DNA of 64,000 nt, from assembly GCF_000737325.1 (NCBI RefSeq), contig NZ_CP011125.1, forward strand, positions 7,564,001 through 7,628,000. Reading direction: 5' to 3'. This stretch comes from Sandaracinus amylolyticus. GTDB taxonomy: Bacteria > Myxococcota_A > Polyangia > Polyangiales > Sandaracinaceae. A model generated the notes under the pieces. That model made no database searches. It saw nothing but the letters and a program-made list of their open reading frames with translations, and was not told the origin of the DNA. Both the position numbers and the translations under genes were made by a program. Shown here one piece after another: positions 34,047-42,248 of the stretch. The stretch's first letter is position 1, and each line of letters begins with the position of its first letter.

Positions 34047-34894
34047 GCATCGAGACGAGCATGGACGAGCGTCGCTGGGTGCGCGCCTGCGCGGTGGGCG
34101 AGATCCCCGCAGGGGGCGGACGGCAGGTGACGATCGACGGAGTCGAGATCGCGGTGTTCCGCACGAGCGCGGGCAAGATCTTCGCGGTCGTCGATCGCTG
34201 CCCGCACAAGGGCGGCGTGCTGAGCGAGGGAATCGTCGCGGGAGAGCGCGTCGTGTGCCCGATGCACGGCTGGCAGATCGAGCTGCAGAGCGGCTCTGCG
34301 GTCGCGCCGGACAAGGGCTGTGTGTCGAAGTTCCCGGTCGACGTCCGCGGGGAGCACGTCTATCTCGACGTGACGCCGAGCGACTCGAGCGTGGTGCCCG
34401 AAGGCGCGCTCACGTCACGCCGGCCGATCGTGTGCGATCACGAGGCTCCGCTGCTCGAGGTGACGCGCGCGTCGGAGCGCGTCGTCGCGCTGAGCGCCGA
34501 CGATCTGCGCGCGCGCTACGCGGTGCGTGACGTGCCGACCTACGTCACGACGATGATGTTCGGGTTCTCGAGGCCCGTGCAGTGGAGCGGCGTACGCCTC
34601 TGCGACGTGCTCGAGGACGTCGGAGGCGACGCGCTCGGCGCGACGGTGACGCTCCATGCCGGAGGCACCGAGCGCGCGCTCTCGCGACGCCACGCGATCG
34701 ATCCGCGCACGATGCTGGTGTTCGAGATGAACGGCGCGCCGCTCGCGCCCGAGCACGGCGGACCGCTGCGCCTCGTCGCGCCGTTCCTCGCGGGGCACGA
34801 GAGCGTGAAGCGGCTCGCGCGCATCGAGCTCTGCGGAGCAGCGATCTCCGAGCCCGTCCTCTCCGCACCGGTGGCACGCAAAGAGAGCGCGTGA
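34043..34894 (+). CDS. NirD-like Rieske protein fused to a sulfite-oxidase-type Mo-pterin domain
   Basis: 283 residues. Residues 10-112 are the Rieske-type small subunit of nitrite reductase, with the ligands CPHKGG (Cys53, His55) and CPMHGW (Cys72, His75) present; many NirD proteins lack these. Residues 145-265 resemble the molybdopterin domain of sulfite-oxidase-family proteins (WSGVRLCDVLEDVGG, FEMNGAPLAPEHGGPLRLVAPF, SVKRLARIEL). The Mo-coordinating Cys expected near residues 168-175 is absent (TYVTTMMFG), so this half is probably structural. ATGA overlap with nirB; its stop shares one base with the nasA start. Confidence 0.8.
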   Translation: MSIETSMDERRWVRACAVGEIPAGGGRQVTIDGVEIAVFRTSAGKIFAVVDRCPHKGGVLSEGIVAGERVVCPMHGWQIELQSGSAVAPDKGCVSKFPVDVRGEHVYLDVTPSDSSVVPEGALTSRRPIVCDHEAPLLEVTRASERVVALSADDLRARYAVRDVPTYVTTMMFGFSRPVQWSGVRLCDVLEDVGGDALGATVTLHAGGTERALSRRHAIDPRTMLVFEMNGAPLAPEHGGPLRLVAPFLAGHESVKRLARIELCGAAISEPVLSAPVARKESA

Positions 34895-37029
34895 TGTCGC
34901 GCCGGCTCAGCGTCGTCACCGTGCCGTCGGAGACGCGCACACACTGCCCGTACTGCGCGTTCCAGTGCGGGATGGTGATCACGTCCGGCAAGGACGTGGC
35001 GACGACGGTGCGCGCCGATCCGGACTTCCCGGTGAACCGCGGACAGATGTGCATCAAGGGGTTCACGTCCGCCGCGCTCCTCGATCACGCGGAGCGCATC
35101 ACGACGCCGCTGGTGCGCAATGCGCAGGGTCGCCTCGAGCCGGCGAGCTGGGACGACGCGCTCTCGCGCGTGATCGACGGTATCCGTCGAATCCAGGAGA
35201 CGCACGGAAACGACGCGGTCGCGGCGTTCGGGAGTGGCGCGCTCACGAACGAGAAGGCGTATCTCCTCGGGAAATTCGTGCGCGTCGCGCTGCGATCATC
35301 GCAGATCGACTACAACGGTCGATATTGCATGGCGTCGGGCGCGGCGGGACAGAACCGCGCGTTCGGCATCGATCGCGGGCTGCCTTTTCCGGTCAGCGAC
35401 ATCGCGCGGACTCGCACGCTCGTGCTCTGGGGATCGAACGCGGCCGACACGCTGCCTCCGCTGATGCAGTGGATCACGGCGCAGCGCGAGGGCGGTGAGT
35501 CGATCGTCGTCGACCCGCGGCGCACCGAGACGGCGCGTGGCGCGACGCTGCACCTCCAGCTCACGCCGGGCTCCGATCTCGCGCTCGCGAACGGCTTGCT
35601 CCACCTGGCGATCGAACAGGGCCTCATCGATCGCGAGTACATCGACGCGCGCACCGTCGGGTTCGACGACGTGCGCCGCAAGGTGCTCGAATTCCCGCCC
35701 TCGCGCGTCGAGCGCATCACCGGCGTGTCGGCGAGCGACATGCAGCGCGCGATCGATCTGATCGCGAAGAGCGAGAGCGCGATGCTGCTGTCGGGGCGCG
35801 GGCCCGAGCAGCAGTCGAAGGGCGCGGACACCGTCTCTGCGCTCTGCAATCTGATGCTCGCCCTCGGCAAGGTGGGAAAGCCGTACAGCGGATATGGCAC
35901 GCTCACCGGACAAGGAAATGGTCAGGGCGGGCGCGAGCACGGACAAAAAGCGGATCAGCTCCCCGGATATCGACTGATCGAGCGCGAGAGTGATCGCGAG
36001 GCCGTCGCTGCGGTCTGGGGCGTCGCGCCGGAGACCCTGCCGCGCAAGGGACGCAGCGCGTACGAGCTGCTCGACGCGATGGGCAGGAAGGGCAGCGACG
36101 GAGTCCACGGACTGCTCGTGTTCGGCTCGAACGTGGCGGTCGCGTCGCCGAGCTCGACGTCGATCGAGAAGAAGCTCGCGCAGCTCGAGCTGCTCGTCGT
36201 CGCGGACGCGTTCCTCAACGAGACGTCGGCGCACGCGCACGTGGTGCTCCCGGTGACCCAGTGGGCCGAGGAGACGGGCACCACGACGAATTTCGAAGGA
36301 CGCGTGATCTTGCGGCGCAAGATGCGCGACGCGCCGGCGGGGCCGCGCTCCGATCTCGCGATCCTGTGCGACCTCGCGGAGCGGCTCGGCGCGGGCGACA
36401 AGTTCACGACCTCGGCGCCCGAAGCGGTGTTCGAGGAGCTCGGCCGCGCGACGCGCGGCGCGATGGCGGACTACAGCGGGATCACGCACGCGCGGATCGA
36501 CCGCGAACAGGGCGTGTTCTGGCCCTGCCCCGACGCGAGCCATCCCGGCACTCCGCGCCTCTTCGCCGAACGATTCCATCACTCCGACGGAAAGGCACGC
36601 TTCGTCGCGGTCGATCATCGCGCGGCCGGTGAAGAGCCGGACTCGACCTATCCGCTCTGGTTCACGACCGGCCGCTACAAAGAGCACTACAACTCCGGCG
36701 CTCAGACTCGACGCGTCGGAGAGCTCGTCGACGCGCAGCCCGAGCCGCGCGTGCAGGTGCACCCGTGGCTCGCGAGCAGACTCGGGATCGGCGACGGCGA
36801 GCGCCTGCTCGTCGAGAGCCGTCGCGGGAGCGTCGTGTTCCGCATCGCGCTGAGCCCGGACGTGCGCCCCGACACGCTGTTCGCGCCCTTCCACTGGGGC
36901 GGGCGACACGCGGCGAACGTGCTCACGAATCCCGCGCTCGATCCCACGAGCCGAATGCCGGAGTTCAAGGTCTGCGCGGTGCGCGCGCGCATCGATGGTG
37001 GCTCCTCCCATCTGCGAGTGGTCCGTTGA
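34894..37029 (+). CDS. nasA: Assimilatory nitrate reductase catalytic subunit
   Basis: 711 residues. Reduces nitrate to nitrite at a bis-MGD molybdenum centre in the cytoplasm. The [4Fe-4S] cysteines are in CPYCAFQC and MCIKG (Cys18, 21, 25, 53). DMSO-reductase-family motifs follow: YNGRYCMASGAAGQNRAFG, LVLWGSNAADTLPPLMQW, GYGTLTGQGNGQGGREHGQK and a C-terminal molydopterin-binding domain with WFTTGRYKEHYNSGAQTRR. It lacks the C-terminal BFD domain of some NasA/NarB relatives. No Tat signal. Several patches are less GC-rich than the flanks (for example near 35880-35970). Confidence 0.9.
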   Translation: MSRRLSVVTVPSETRTHCPYCAFQCGMVITSGKDVATTVRADPDFPVNRGQMCIKGFTSAALLDHAERITTPLVRNAQGRLEPASWDDALSRVIDGIRRIQETHGNDAVAAFGSGALTNEKAYLLGKFVRVALRSSQIDYNGRYCMASGAAGQNRAFGIDRGLPFPVSDIARTRTLVLWGSNAADTLPPLMQWITAQREGGESIVVDPRRTETARGATLHLQLTPGSDLALANGLLHLAIEQGLIDREYIDARTVGFDDVRRKVLEFPPSRVERITGVSASDMQRAIDLIAKSESAMLLSGRGPEQQSKGADTVSALCNLMLALGKVGKPYSGYGTLTGQGNGQGGREHGQKADQLPGYRLIERESDREAVAAVWGVAPETLPRKGRSAYELLDAMGRKGSDGVHGLLVFGSNVAVASPSSTSIEKKLAQLELLVVADAFLNETSAHAHVVLPVTQWAEETGTTTNFEGRVILRRKMRDAPAGPRSDLAILCDLAERLGAGDKFTTSAPEAVFEELGRATRGAMADYSGITHARIDREQGVFWPCPDASHPGTPRLFAERFHHSDGKARFVAVDHRAAGEEPDSTYPLWFTTGRYKEHYNSGAQTRRVGELVDAQPEPRVQVHPWLASRLGIGDGERLLVESRRGSVVFRIALSPDVRPDTLFAPFHWGGRHAANVLTNPALDPTSRMPEFKVCAVRARIDGGSSHLRVVR

Positions 37030-37043
37030 CTGAAGGGCGAGAC

Positions 37044-38480
37044 GTGAAGAGCAAGAAGAAGCAACTCGCGATCATCGGCAACGGCATGGCGGCGAGCCGG
37101 CTGCTCGACGATCTCGTCGCGCGCGACGCCACCGATCGCTACGACATCACCGTGTTCGGCGAAGAGCCCGGTGGTGCGTACAACCGCGTGCTCCTCGGGC
37201 GCGTGCTCTCGGGCGAGGAGCCCGATGCCATCGTGATGAAGACGCCGCGCTGGTACGAGGATCGTGGCGTGCGTCTGGTCTCGACCGCGACGGTGACGAA
37301 GCTCGACACCGCGAGCCGTCGCCTGCAGCTGAAGAACGGCGACGAGCACCCGTACGACGTCGCGGTGATGGCGACGGGGAGCGTGCCGCTCGTGCCGCCG
37401 CTCGCGGGCGTGTTCGGGCTGGGCGGCGAGCTCAAGAAGGGCGCGTTCGTGTACCGGACGCTCGACGACTGCGCGCGCATCCGCGCGCACGTCCGGCCGG
37501 GCGACAACGCGGTGGTGCTCGGCGGCGGTCTGCTCGGGCTCGAGGCTGCGAAGGTGCTCTGCGACGCGGGGCTCCACGTGACCGTCGTGCACCTCGCGCA
37601 GGGGCTGATGGAGACGCAGCTCGATCACGTGGGTGGTCAGATGCTGCGCAAGCAGATCGAGCGCACCGGGATCTTCGTGCGCGCGGGGCGCACCGCCGAG
37701 GCGGTGCTCGGCGAGCACGCGGTCGAGGGCATCGTGCTCGACGACGGACAGCGGCTCGCGGCGGAGACGATCGTGATCGCGTGCGGCGTGCGGCCGCGCC
37801 GCGAGGTCGCGGTCGCGTCGGGGATCCCGGTGAACCGCGGCATCCTCGTGAACGACGCGCTGATGACCGAGGTGCCCGGCGTCTACGCGGTGGGCGAGTG
37901 CGCCGAGCATCGCGGCATGACGTACGGCATCGTCGCGCCGGTGCTCGAGCAGGCGACGGTGCTCGCGAGCATCCTCTCGGGGCGCGATCCCACTGCGCGG
38001 TATCGCGGCTCGAAGATCTACGCGCGCCTGAAGGTCGCGGGCGTCGAGGTCGCGTCGATGGGGATCCGCGAGCCCGAGCTCGAGAGCGACGACGTCATCC
38101 AGGTGCTCGAGGAGCGCAAGGACGCGTATCGCAAGCTCGTGGTCCGGAACGGCCAGCTCGTGGGCGCGATGCTCGTGGGCAACACGAAGATCGCCGCGCA
38201 GCTGGTGCAGCTCTTCGATCGCGGCGACTCGCTGCCCGAAGATCCGCTCGAGGCGCTCTCGTCGACGTGCGCGGCGGGCGGAGCGCGATCGGCGGATCGC
38301 GTGCTGTGCAACTGTCACCGCGTGCCGCTGAGCACGGTGATGGCGGCGATCGACGGCGGCGCGGCGACGGTGGAGGGCGTCGCCGAGATCACGCAGGCCG
38401 GCACCGGCTGCGGCTCGTGCAAGAGCGAGATCGCGCAGCTCTGCACGCTGCGCGCACGACCCGCAGCCGTCGGGGAGTGA
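37044..38480 (+). CDS. FAD/NAD(P) oxidoreductase with BFD-type iron-sulfur tail, likely nitrate reductase electron donor
   Basis: 478 residues from the GTG at 37044, with GAAGGG 6 bases before it. It is homologous to the N-terminal part of NirB: GNGMAASRLLDDL (12-24), VVLGGGLLGLEAAKVLCDAG near 155, YAVGECAEHRG near 290. The C-terminus has a [2Fe-2S] BFD-type domain (CNCHRVPLS and CGSCKSEI). NasB-type proteins of this build pass electrons from NAD(P)H to the nitrate reductase. Last gene of the nir/nas operon, 14 bases after nasA; the 89-bp repeat array follows directly. Confidence 0.82.
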   Translation: MKSKKKQLAIIGNGMAASRLLDDLVARDATDRYDITVFGEEPGGAYNRVLLGRVLSGEEPDAIVMKTPRWYEDRGVRLVSTATVTKLDTASRRLQLKNGDEHPYDVAVMATGSVPLVPPLAGVFGLGGELKKGAFVYRTLDDCARIRAHVRPGDNAVVLGGGLLGLEAAKVLCDAGLHVTVVHLAQGLMETQLDHVGGQMLRKQIERTGIFVRAGRTAEAVLGEHAVEGIVLDDGQRLAAETIVIACGVRPRREVAVASGIPVNRGILVNDALMTEVPGVYAVGECAEHRGMTYGIVAPVLEQATVLASILSGRDPTARYRGSKIYARLKVAGVEVASMGIREPELESDDVIQVLEERKDAYRKLVVRNGQLVGAMLVGNTKIAAQLVQLFDRGDSLPEDPLEALSSTCAAGGARSADRVLCNCHRVPLSTVMAAIDGGAATVEGVAEITQAGTGCGSCKSEIAQLCTLRARPAAVGE

Positions 38481-38800
38481 GTCCCTGCCGGAGTGCTCGT
38501 TCGTCGGTCCCGGACGGGAGCGCGCGACGCGCGCGGACGGGAGGGACCGGCGGGCGAGCCGATGGATGAGTCCCTGCCGGAGTGCTCGTTCGTCGGTCCC
38601 GGACGGGAGCGCGCGACGCGCGCGGACGGGAGGGACCGGCGGGCGAGCCGATGCATGAGTCCCTGCCGGAGTGCTCGTTCGCCGGTTCCGGACGGGAGCG
38701 CGCGACGCGCGCGGACGGGAGGGACCGGCGGGCGAGCCGATGGATGAGTCCCTGCCGGAGTGCTCGTCCGCCGGTTCCGGACGGCGGGCGAGCCGATTCT
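38478..38800. repeat. 89-bp tandem repeat array, about 3.6 copies
   Basis: TGAGTCCCTGCCGGAGTGCT starts units at 38478, 38567, 38656 and 38745, exactly 89 bases apart; the last is shortened. Each full unit holds a hairpin with outer arms CGGTCCC/GGGACCG and core CGCGCG-A-CGCGCG. The first unit contains the stop codon of the upstream oxidoreductase. The array fills the 335-base gap before the convergent gene at 38816. No gene is seen in the gap. Confidence 0.9.
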
Positions 38801-38815
38801 TCGTCCAGAGAGGAT

Positions 38816-39541
38816 TCACCCGCCCGGGAACGTGACGGTGAGGCCGCCCTCGCTGCCGCGCTCGCAGGTGCCGCTCTCGGGCAGGCAGTCGCACGACGAG
38901 CACGACGCGGGCAGCGCGCGGCACGCGTAGTCGTCGGGGAAGCCGCCGACGTCGGAGCGGACGCGCTCGCAGTACTCGAATTCGACGGCGCAGCGCAGCT
39001 CGGGGCCGCACTCGAACGGCGTGCACGGCGGCGGACGCGGGTGCGCCTCGAGGCGCATCCACTGGCCCGACTCGCAGCGGAGGATGTTGCAGAAGCCGCA
39101 CGAGTCGGTGCAGCGACCGCAGCTGCGACCCTCTTCGGCGCAGGGAGTCCCTTCGGCTGCTCCGGGCTCGCTCGGGCACTCACCGGACACGCCGGCGTCG
39201 AGCGCGCACGACCAGCCGGTCGGCGTGCACGTGCAGCTCGTCGACGGCGGACGCCCGCTGCACCAACACTCGACCTCGTCGGAGCGGCGCCACGTCGCAG
39301 GGCACTGCCACTCCGTTCCGACGCAGTCGGGCACGCGCTGCACGTCGCCGCACACGTGACCATCCGCCTGCACGCACCAGAACGGCGGCGCGATCGGACC
39401 AACGTCGCGCGCACAGCCGAGGTCGTGCCCGCCGTCGCGGCGACCTCCATCGACGTCCGGTGGATCGACCGGCCCTCGATCGTGCGAGGCGGAGCATCCG
39501 GCGGCGACGAGGAGCGCGAAGAGCGGCACGAGCTGGCGCAT
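38816..39541 (-). CDS. Cys-rich lipoprotein
   Basis: 241 residues from ATG 39541. The signal peptide MRQLVPLFALLVAAGC has a lipobox at AAGC (Cys16). An Asp/Gly-rich linker follows, then about 20 Cys in many short spacings (CWCSGRPPSTSCTC, CGRCTDSCGFCNILRC, CSSCDCLP), implying a disulfide-bonded secreted domain. C-terminus ends LTVTFPGG. Such lipoproteins are frequent in myxobacteria, with no known function. Convergent with the nir/nas operon across the 89-bp array. Confidence 0.72.
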   Translation of the reverse strand: MRQLVPLFALLVAAGCSASHDRGPVDPPDVDGGRRDGGHDLGCARDVGPIAPPFWCVQADGHVCGDVQRVPDCVGTEWQCPATWRRSDEVECWCSGRPPSTSCTCTPTGWSCALDAGVSGECPSEPGAAEGTPCAEEGRSCGRCTDSCGFCNILRCESGQWMRLEAHPRPPPCTPFECGPELRCAVEFEYCERVRSDVGGFPDDYACRALPASCSSCDCLPESGTCERGSEGGLTVTFPGG

Positions 39542-39581
39542 GAGAGACCCCCACGCACATCGTCGCAACGTTCGGGCCAGA

Positions 39582-40682
39582 TCACGAGCGTTTCGGCGCG
39601 ATCTGCGCGAACGCGATCAGATCGTCCGCGATCGTGCGCACCGCGACGCGCGCCGCCGCGTCGTACGGATCCATCATCGGATCGATGCCGTTCGCCGCGC
39701 GCGTGATCGCGAGGACGCGCTCGGCTGCACGCGCTCGCGCATCGGACGCGTCGGGTGCCTCGGCGAGCTCCGCGAGCGCGTCCGCGAGGTCACGGAGCCG
39801 CGGCGCGAGACGACGCCGCTCGTCGAGCGTGACCGAGGGCAGCATCCTCGCGAGCATCAAGCAGCTCGCGCCGAGCATGTCGAGGCGCTCCGCATCCTCG
39901 CGCGCCGTCGCGAGCCGGCCCCGGCGCAAGAACCGCCAGATCGGTGAGTGTCGTGCTGTCGCGTCGCTCGCGGCGCTCGCCTCCTCGAGCTCCGCCAGCC
40001 GCATCCTCACCGAGTGCAGCGCGTCGAGCGCGCGCTGCAGCAGGCGAGGGCGATCCGCCGCGCGCTCGAACGCGTCGGCGGTGAGCGCGAGCCCGATCGA
40101 CATCTCGTGCAGCGTCGTCGACTCGACGCGCCGCAGGAGGCGCACCGGCTCGGGCGAGAAGAGGAACTGACTGAACACGAGCGCGACGCCCGCGCCGATC
40201 AGCGCATCTTCGAGGTGGTTCGAGCCGACGTCGCTCCGTGCCGCGACCACCGTGAGGATCGCGCCGCTCGCGGACTGCCCGATCGCCGCGCGTGCACCGA
40301 CGAGCATCGTCGCGATCGCCATCGCCGCGAACGTCGCGAGCGTGAGCGTTCCGTAGCCACCACCGACGATGTGGAACGCGGCAGTCCCGACGAGGATCCC
40401 GATCACGATGCCGATGACGACGCGAAACGCGTTCACCCCGCGATGACCGAGCGGCGCGTTGAGCGCGACCACCGCCGCGATCGGCGCGAAGAAGGGCTCC
40501 GCGTGATCGGCGACGAGCGAGGCGAGGAACCACGCCGTCGTCGCGGCGAGCGTCTTCGGCACGAGCAGCGGCATCTCGCTCACGAGCCGATGCCACGCGC
40601 GCGAAGCAGCGCCGGATGCGCGCATCTCGAGCTCGTGCGCCGCGGCGCGCAGCATGCCGTGTACTCCTGCCCGGTCGCTCAT
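39582..40682 (-). CDS. FUSC/aromatic-acid-exporter-like inner membrane protein
   Basis: 366 residues from the ATG at 40682 (an upstream GTG at 40724 is less likely). N-terminal half has about six hydrophobic helices (LVPKTLAATTAWFLASLVADH, FAPIAAVVALNAPLGHRGVNA, VVIGIVIGILVGTAAFHIVGG, LATFAAMAIATMLVGARAAIG). The HRGVNAFRVVIGIVIGILVG segment and the overall layout match the FUSC family. The C-terminal half is a long cytoplasmic helical domain with Arg-rich segments. Relatives export aromatic acids or fusaric acid; the substrate here is unknown. Divergent from the gene at 40748. Confidence 0.75.
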   Translation of the reverse strand: MSDRAGVHGMLRAAAHELEMRASGAASRAWHRLVSEMPLLVPKTLAATTAWFLASLVADHAEPFFAPIAAVVALNAPLGHRGVNAFRVVIGIVIGILVGTAAFHIVGGGYGTLTLATFAAMAIATMLVGARAAIGQSASGAILTVVAARSDVGSNHLEDALIGAGVALVFSQFLFSPEPVRLLRRVESTTLHEMSIGLALTADAFERAADRPRLLQRALDALHSVRMRLAELEEASAASDATARHSPIWRFLRRGRLATAREDAERLDMLGASCLMLARMLPSVTLDERRRLAPRLRDLADALAELAEAPDASDARARAAERVLAITRAANGIDPMMDPYDAAARVAVRTIADDLIAFAQIAPKRS

Positions 40683-40747
40683 CACGCGATCCAATAGCCG
40701 CGACGTGCGCTCGTCGCGTGGCACGCGCCGCGCATCCTTCGCGCGTC

Positions 40748-41197
40748 ATGGCGAGAGTCGCGACCATCACCGTGCCCGCCCAGTCCTCGACCCGCGTCGG
40801 ACGCGACGAGTCGATCCCGCGCTGGAGCCGCCGCGCGCGCATGACGCTCGGCGTGATCACGCTCGGGTCGGTCGCGATCTTCGTGATCACCGCGCTCGCC
40901 GAGGTGCTCGTGATGATCCTGGCGCCGAACGTCGCGCGCGAGCGCCCCGGCCAGACGCTCCACTTCGTGCTGCTTTTCGCAGCGATCGCGGACTACATGC
41001 TGTCGCTCTTCTACATCTGGTTCGCGGCGCAGAACCCGCGCATCGACCACCGCGTCGCGTGGATCGCGGGGTTCATCCTGGCGCCCTGGGTCGCGCAGCC
41101 GATGTACTGGTACGCGCACGTGCTGAACGCGCCGTACGTCGGCGATCCCACCCGCGACCACCCGGTGCCGGCAAGCACCGCGAGCACTCCCGCCTGA
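40748..41197 (+). CDS. Small three-helix membrane protein
   Basis: 149 residues from the ATG at 40748. An N-terminal polar stretch (about 32 residues, Arg-rich) precedes three hydrophobic helices: TLGVITLGSVAIFVITALAEV, FVLLFAAIADYMLSLFYIW and VAWIAGFILAPWVAQPMYWYA. Then a short Pro/Ser/Thr tail. Inner membrane protein, no family recognised. Divergent from the FUSC-like gene across 65 bases, and convergent with the amidohydrolase at 41207, 9 bases apart. Confidence 0.65.
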   Translation: MARVATITVPAQSSTRVGRDESIPRWSRRARMTLGVITLGSVAIFVITALAEVLVMILAPNVARERPGQTLHFVLLFAAIADYMLSLFYIWFAAQNPRIDHRVAWIAGFILAPWVAQPMYWYAHVLNAPYVGDPTRDHPVPASTASTPA

Positions 41198-41206
41198 GGC
41201 GCGCGA

Positions 41207-42238
41207 TCACTCCACGCCGGCGACGCCGTAGAAACGGAGCGCGTTGTCGTGGAACAGCGCGCGACGCTCGTCCCGGGTGCGAGCCGACGTGAGCTGCGCG
41301 AACGCATCGAAGAGCGTCGCCCAGGGCGCGCTCACCTTGTCCATCGGGAAGTTCGACGCGAAAAAGCAGCGCTCGACGCCGAACACCCGCAGCGCGTGCT
41401 CGACGTGCGGGCCGAGCAGGTCCGCGAGCTCCGACGCGCTCGGCGGGGTCGCGCGCGTGTGCAGCCCGAAGCCGACGATCGGCATCGTCAGCCCGCTGAT
41501 CTTCGCGTGCACGTGACGGTGCTGCGCGAGACGCGCGAGATCCTCGTGCCACGCCGCCGCGACGCGCGCGCCGTCCGGCCCGCCGAGCCCGATGGGCGTG
41601 CCGAGGTGATCGAGCACCACGCGCGTGCCCGGCACGTCGCGAACGAGCGCCTCGAGCTCGCGCAGCTGCGGTGCGTACATCCACGCGTCGAACGTCAGCC
41701 CGCGCTCGCCGAGCCGCGCGTAGCCGTGACGCCACGCAGGATCGCGCATGCGATCGGCCGACTTCGCCCACGTCGCGATCTTCGGATCGTGCGAGTACGC
41801 GAGCTTGTCGCGCACCCCGACGACGCGCGTGCTCGCCGAGCGATGCGCTTGCAAGAGCGCGTCGAGCCGCGGATGCGCGAGGTCCGCGTTCCCGACGATC
41901 GCGCGCAGCTCGGATCCGCAGAGCGCCTCGAGCCAGCGTGTCTCGTCGGCGTAGCGCATCGGATCGCGCGCTCGCCAGCTCGCCTCGACGTGCACGAAGC
42001 CGCGCACGTCCTCGCTCGCGTGATCGAGCCGCAGGTGGCCGGGCAGGAAGCTCGAGAGCACGTGCTCGGTGCGACCGACGAAGTCGAGATCGCGCTGCGG
42101 GAAGAGGCGCGATCCCACGCCGTGGAGCACACGATCCGAGAACCCGAGGAGCTTCACCGCGGGCGAGACGATTCGCGGGGTCGTGCGCGGATCCCAGAGG
42201 TGCACGTGCGCGTCGAGGACGGGAACGTCGAGGCTCAT
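41207..42238 (-). CDS. Amidohydrolase-2 family TIM-barrel hydrolase
   Basis: 343 residues. Metal motif DAHVHLWDP at the N-terminus, then FVHVEASW, VVGVRDKLA, RVVLDHLGTPIG, HVHAKISGLTMPI and CFFASNFPMDK, the order seen in PF04909 hydrolases such as L-fuconolactonase- or decarboxylase-like enzymes. Cytoplasmic, no signal peptide. The substrate is a lactone, carboxylate or related small molecule; it cannot be narrowed from sequence. Its start is 10 bases from the stop of the expansin-like gene upstream on the same strand, so they may share a transcript. Confidence 0.78.
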   Translation of the reverse strand: MSLDVPVLDAHVHLWDPRTTPRIVSPAVKLLGFSDRVLHGVGSRLFPQRDLDFVGRTEHVLSSFLPGHLRLDHASEDVRGFVHVEASWRARDPMRYADETRWLEALCGSELRAIVGNADLAHPRLDALLQAHRSASTRVVGVRDKLAYSHDPKIATWAKSADRMRDPAWRHGYARLGERGLTFDAWMYAPQLRELEALVRDVPGTRVVLDHLGTPIGLGGPDGARVAAAWHEDLARLAQHRHVHAKISGLTMPIVGFGLHTRATPPSASELADLLGPHVEHALRVFGVERCFFASNFPMDKVSAPWATLFDAFAQLTSARTRDERRALFHDNALRFYGVAGVE

Positions 42239-42248
42239 CTCGGGTCCC

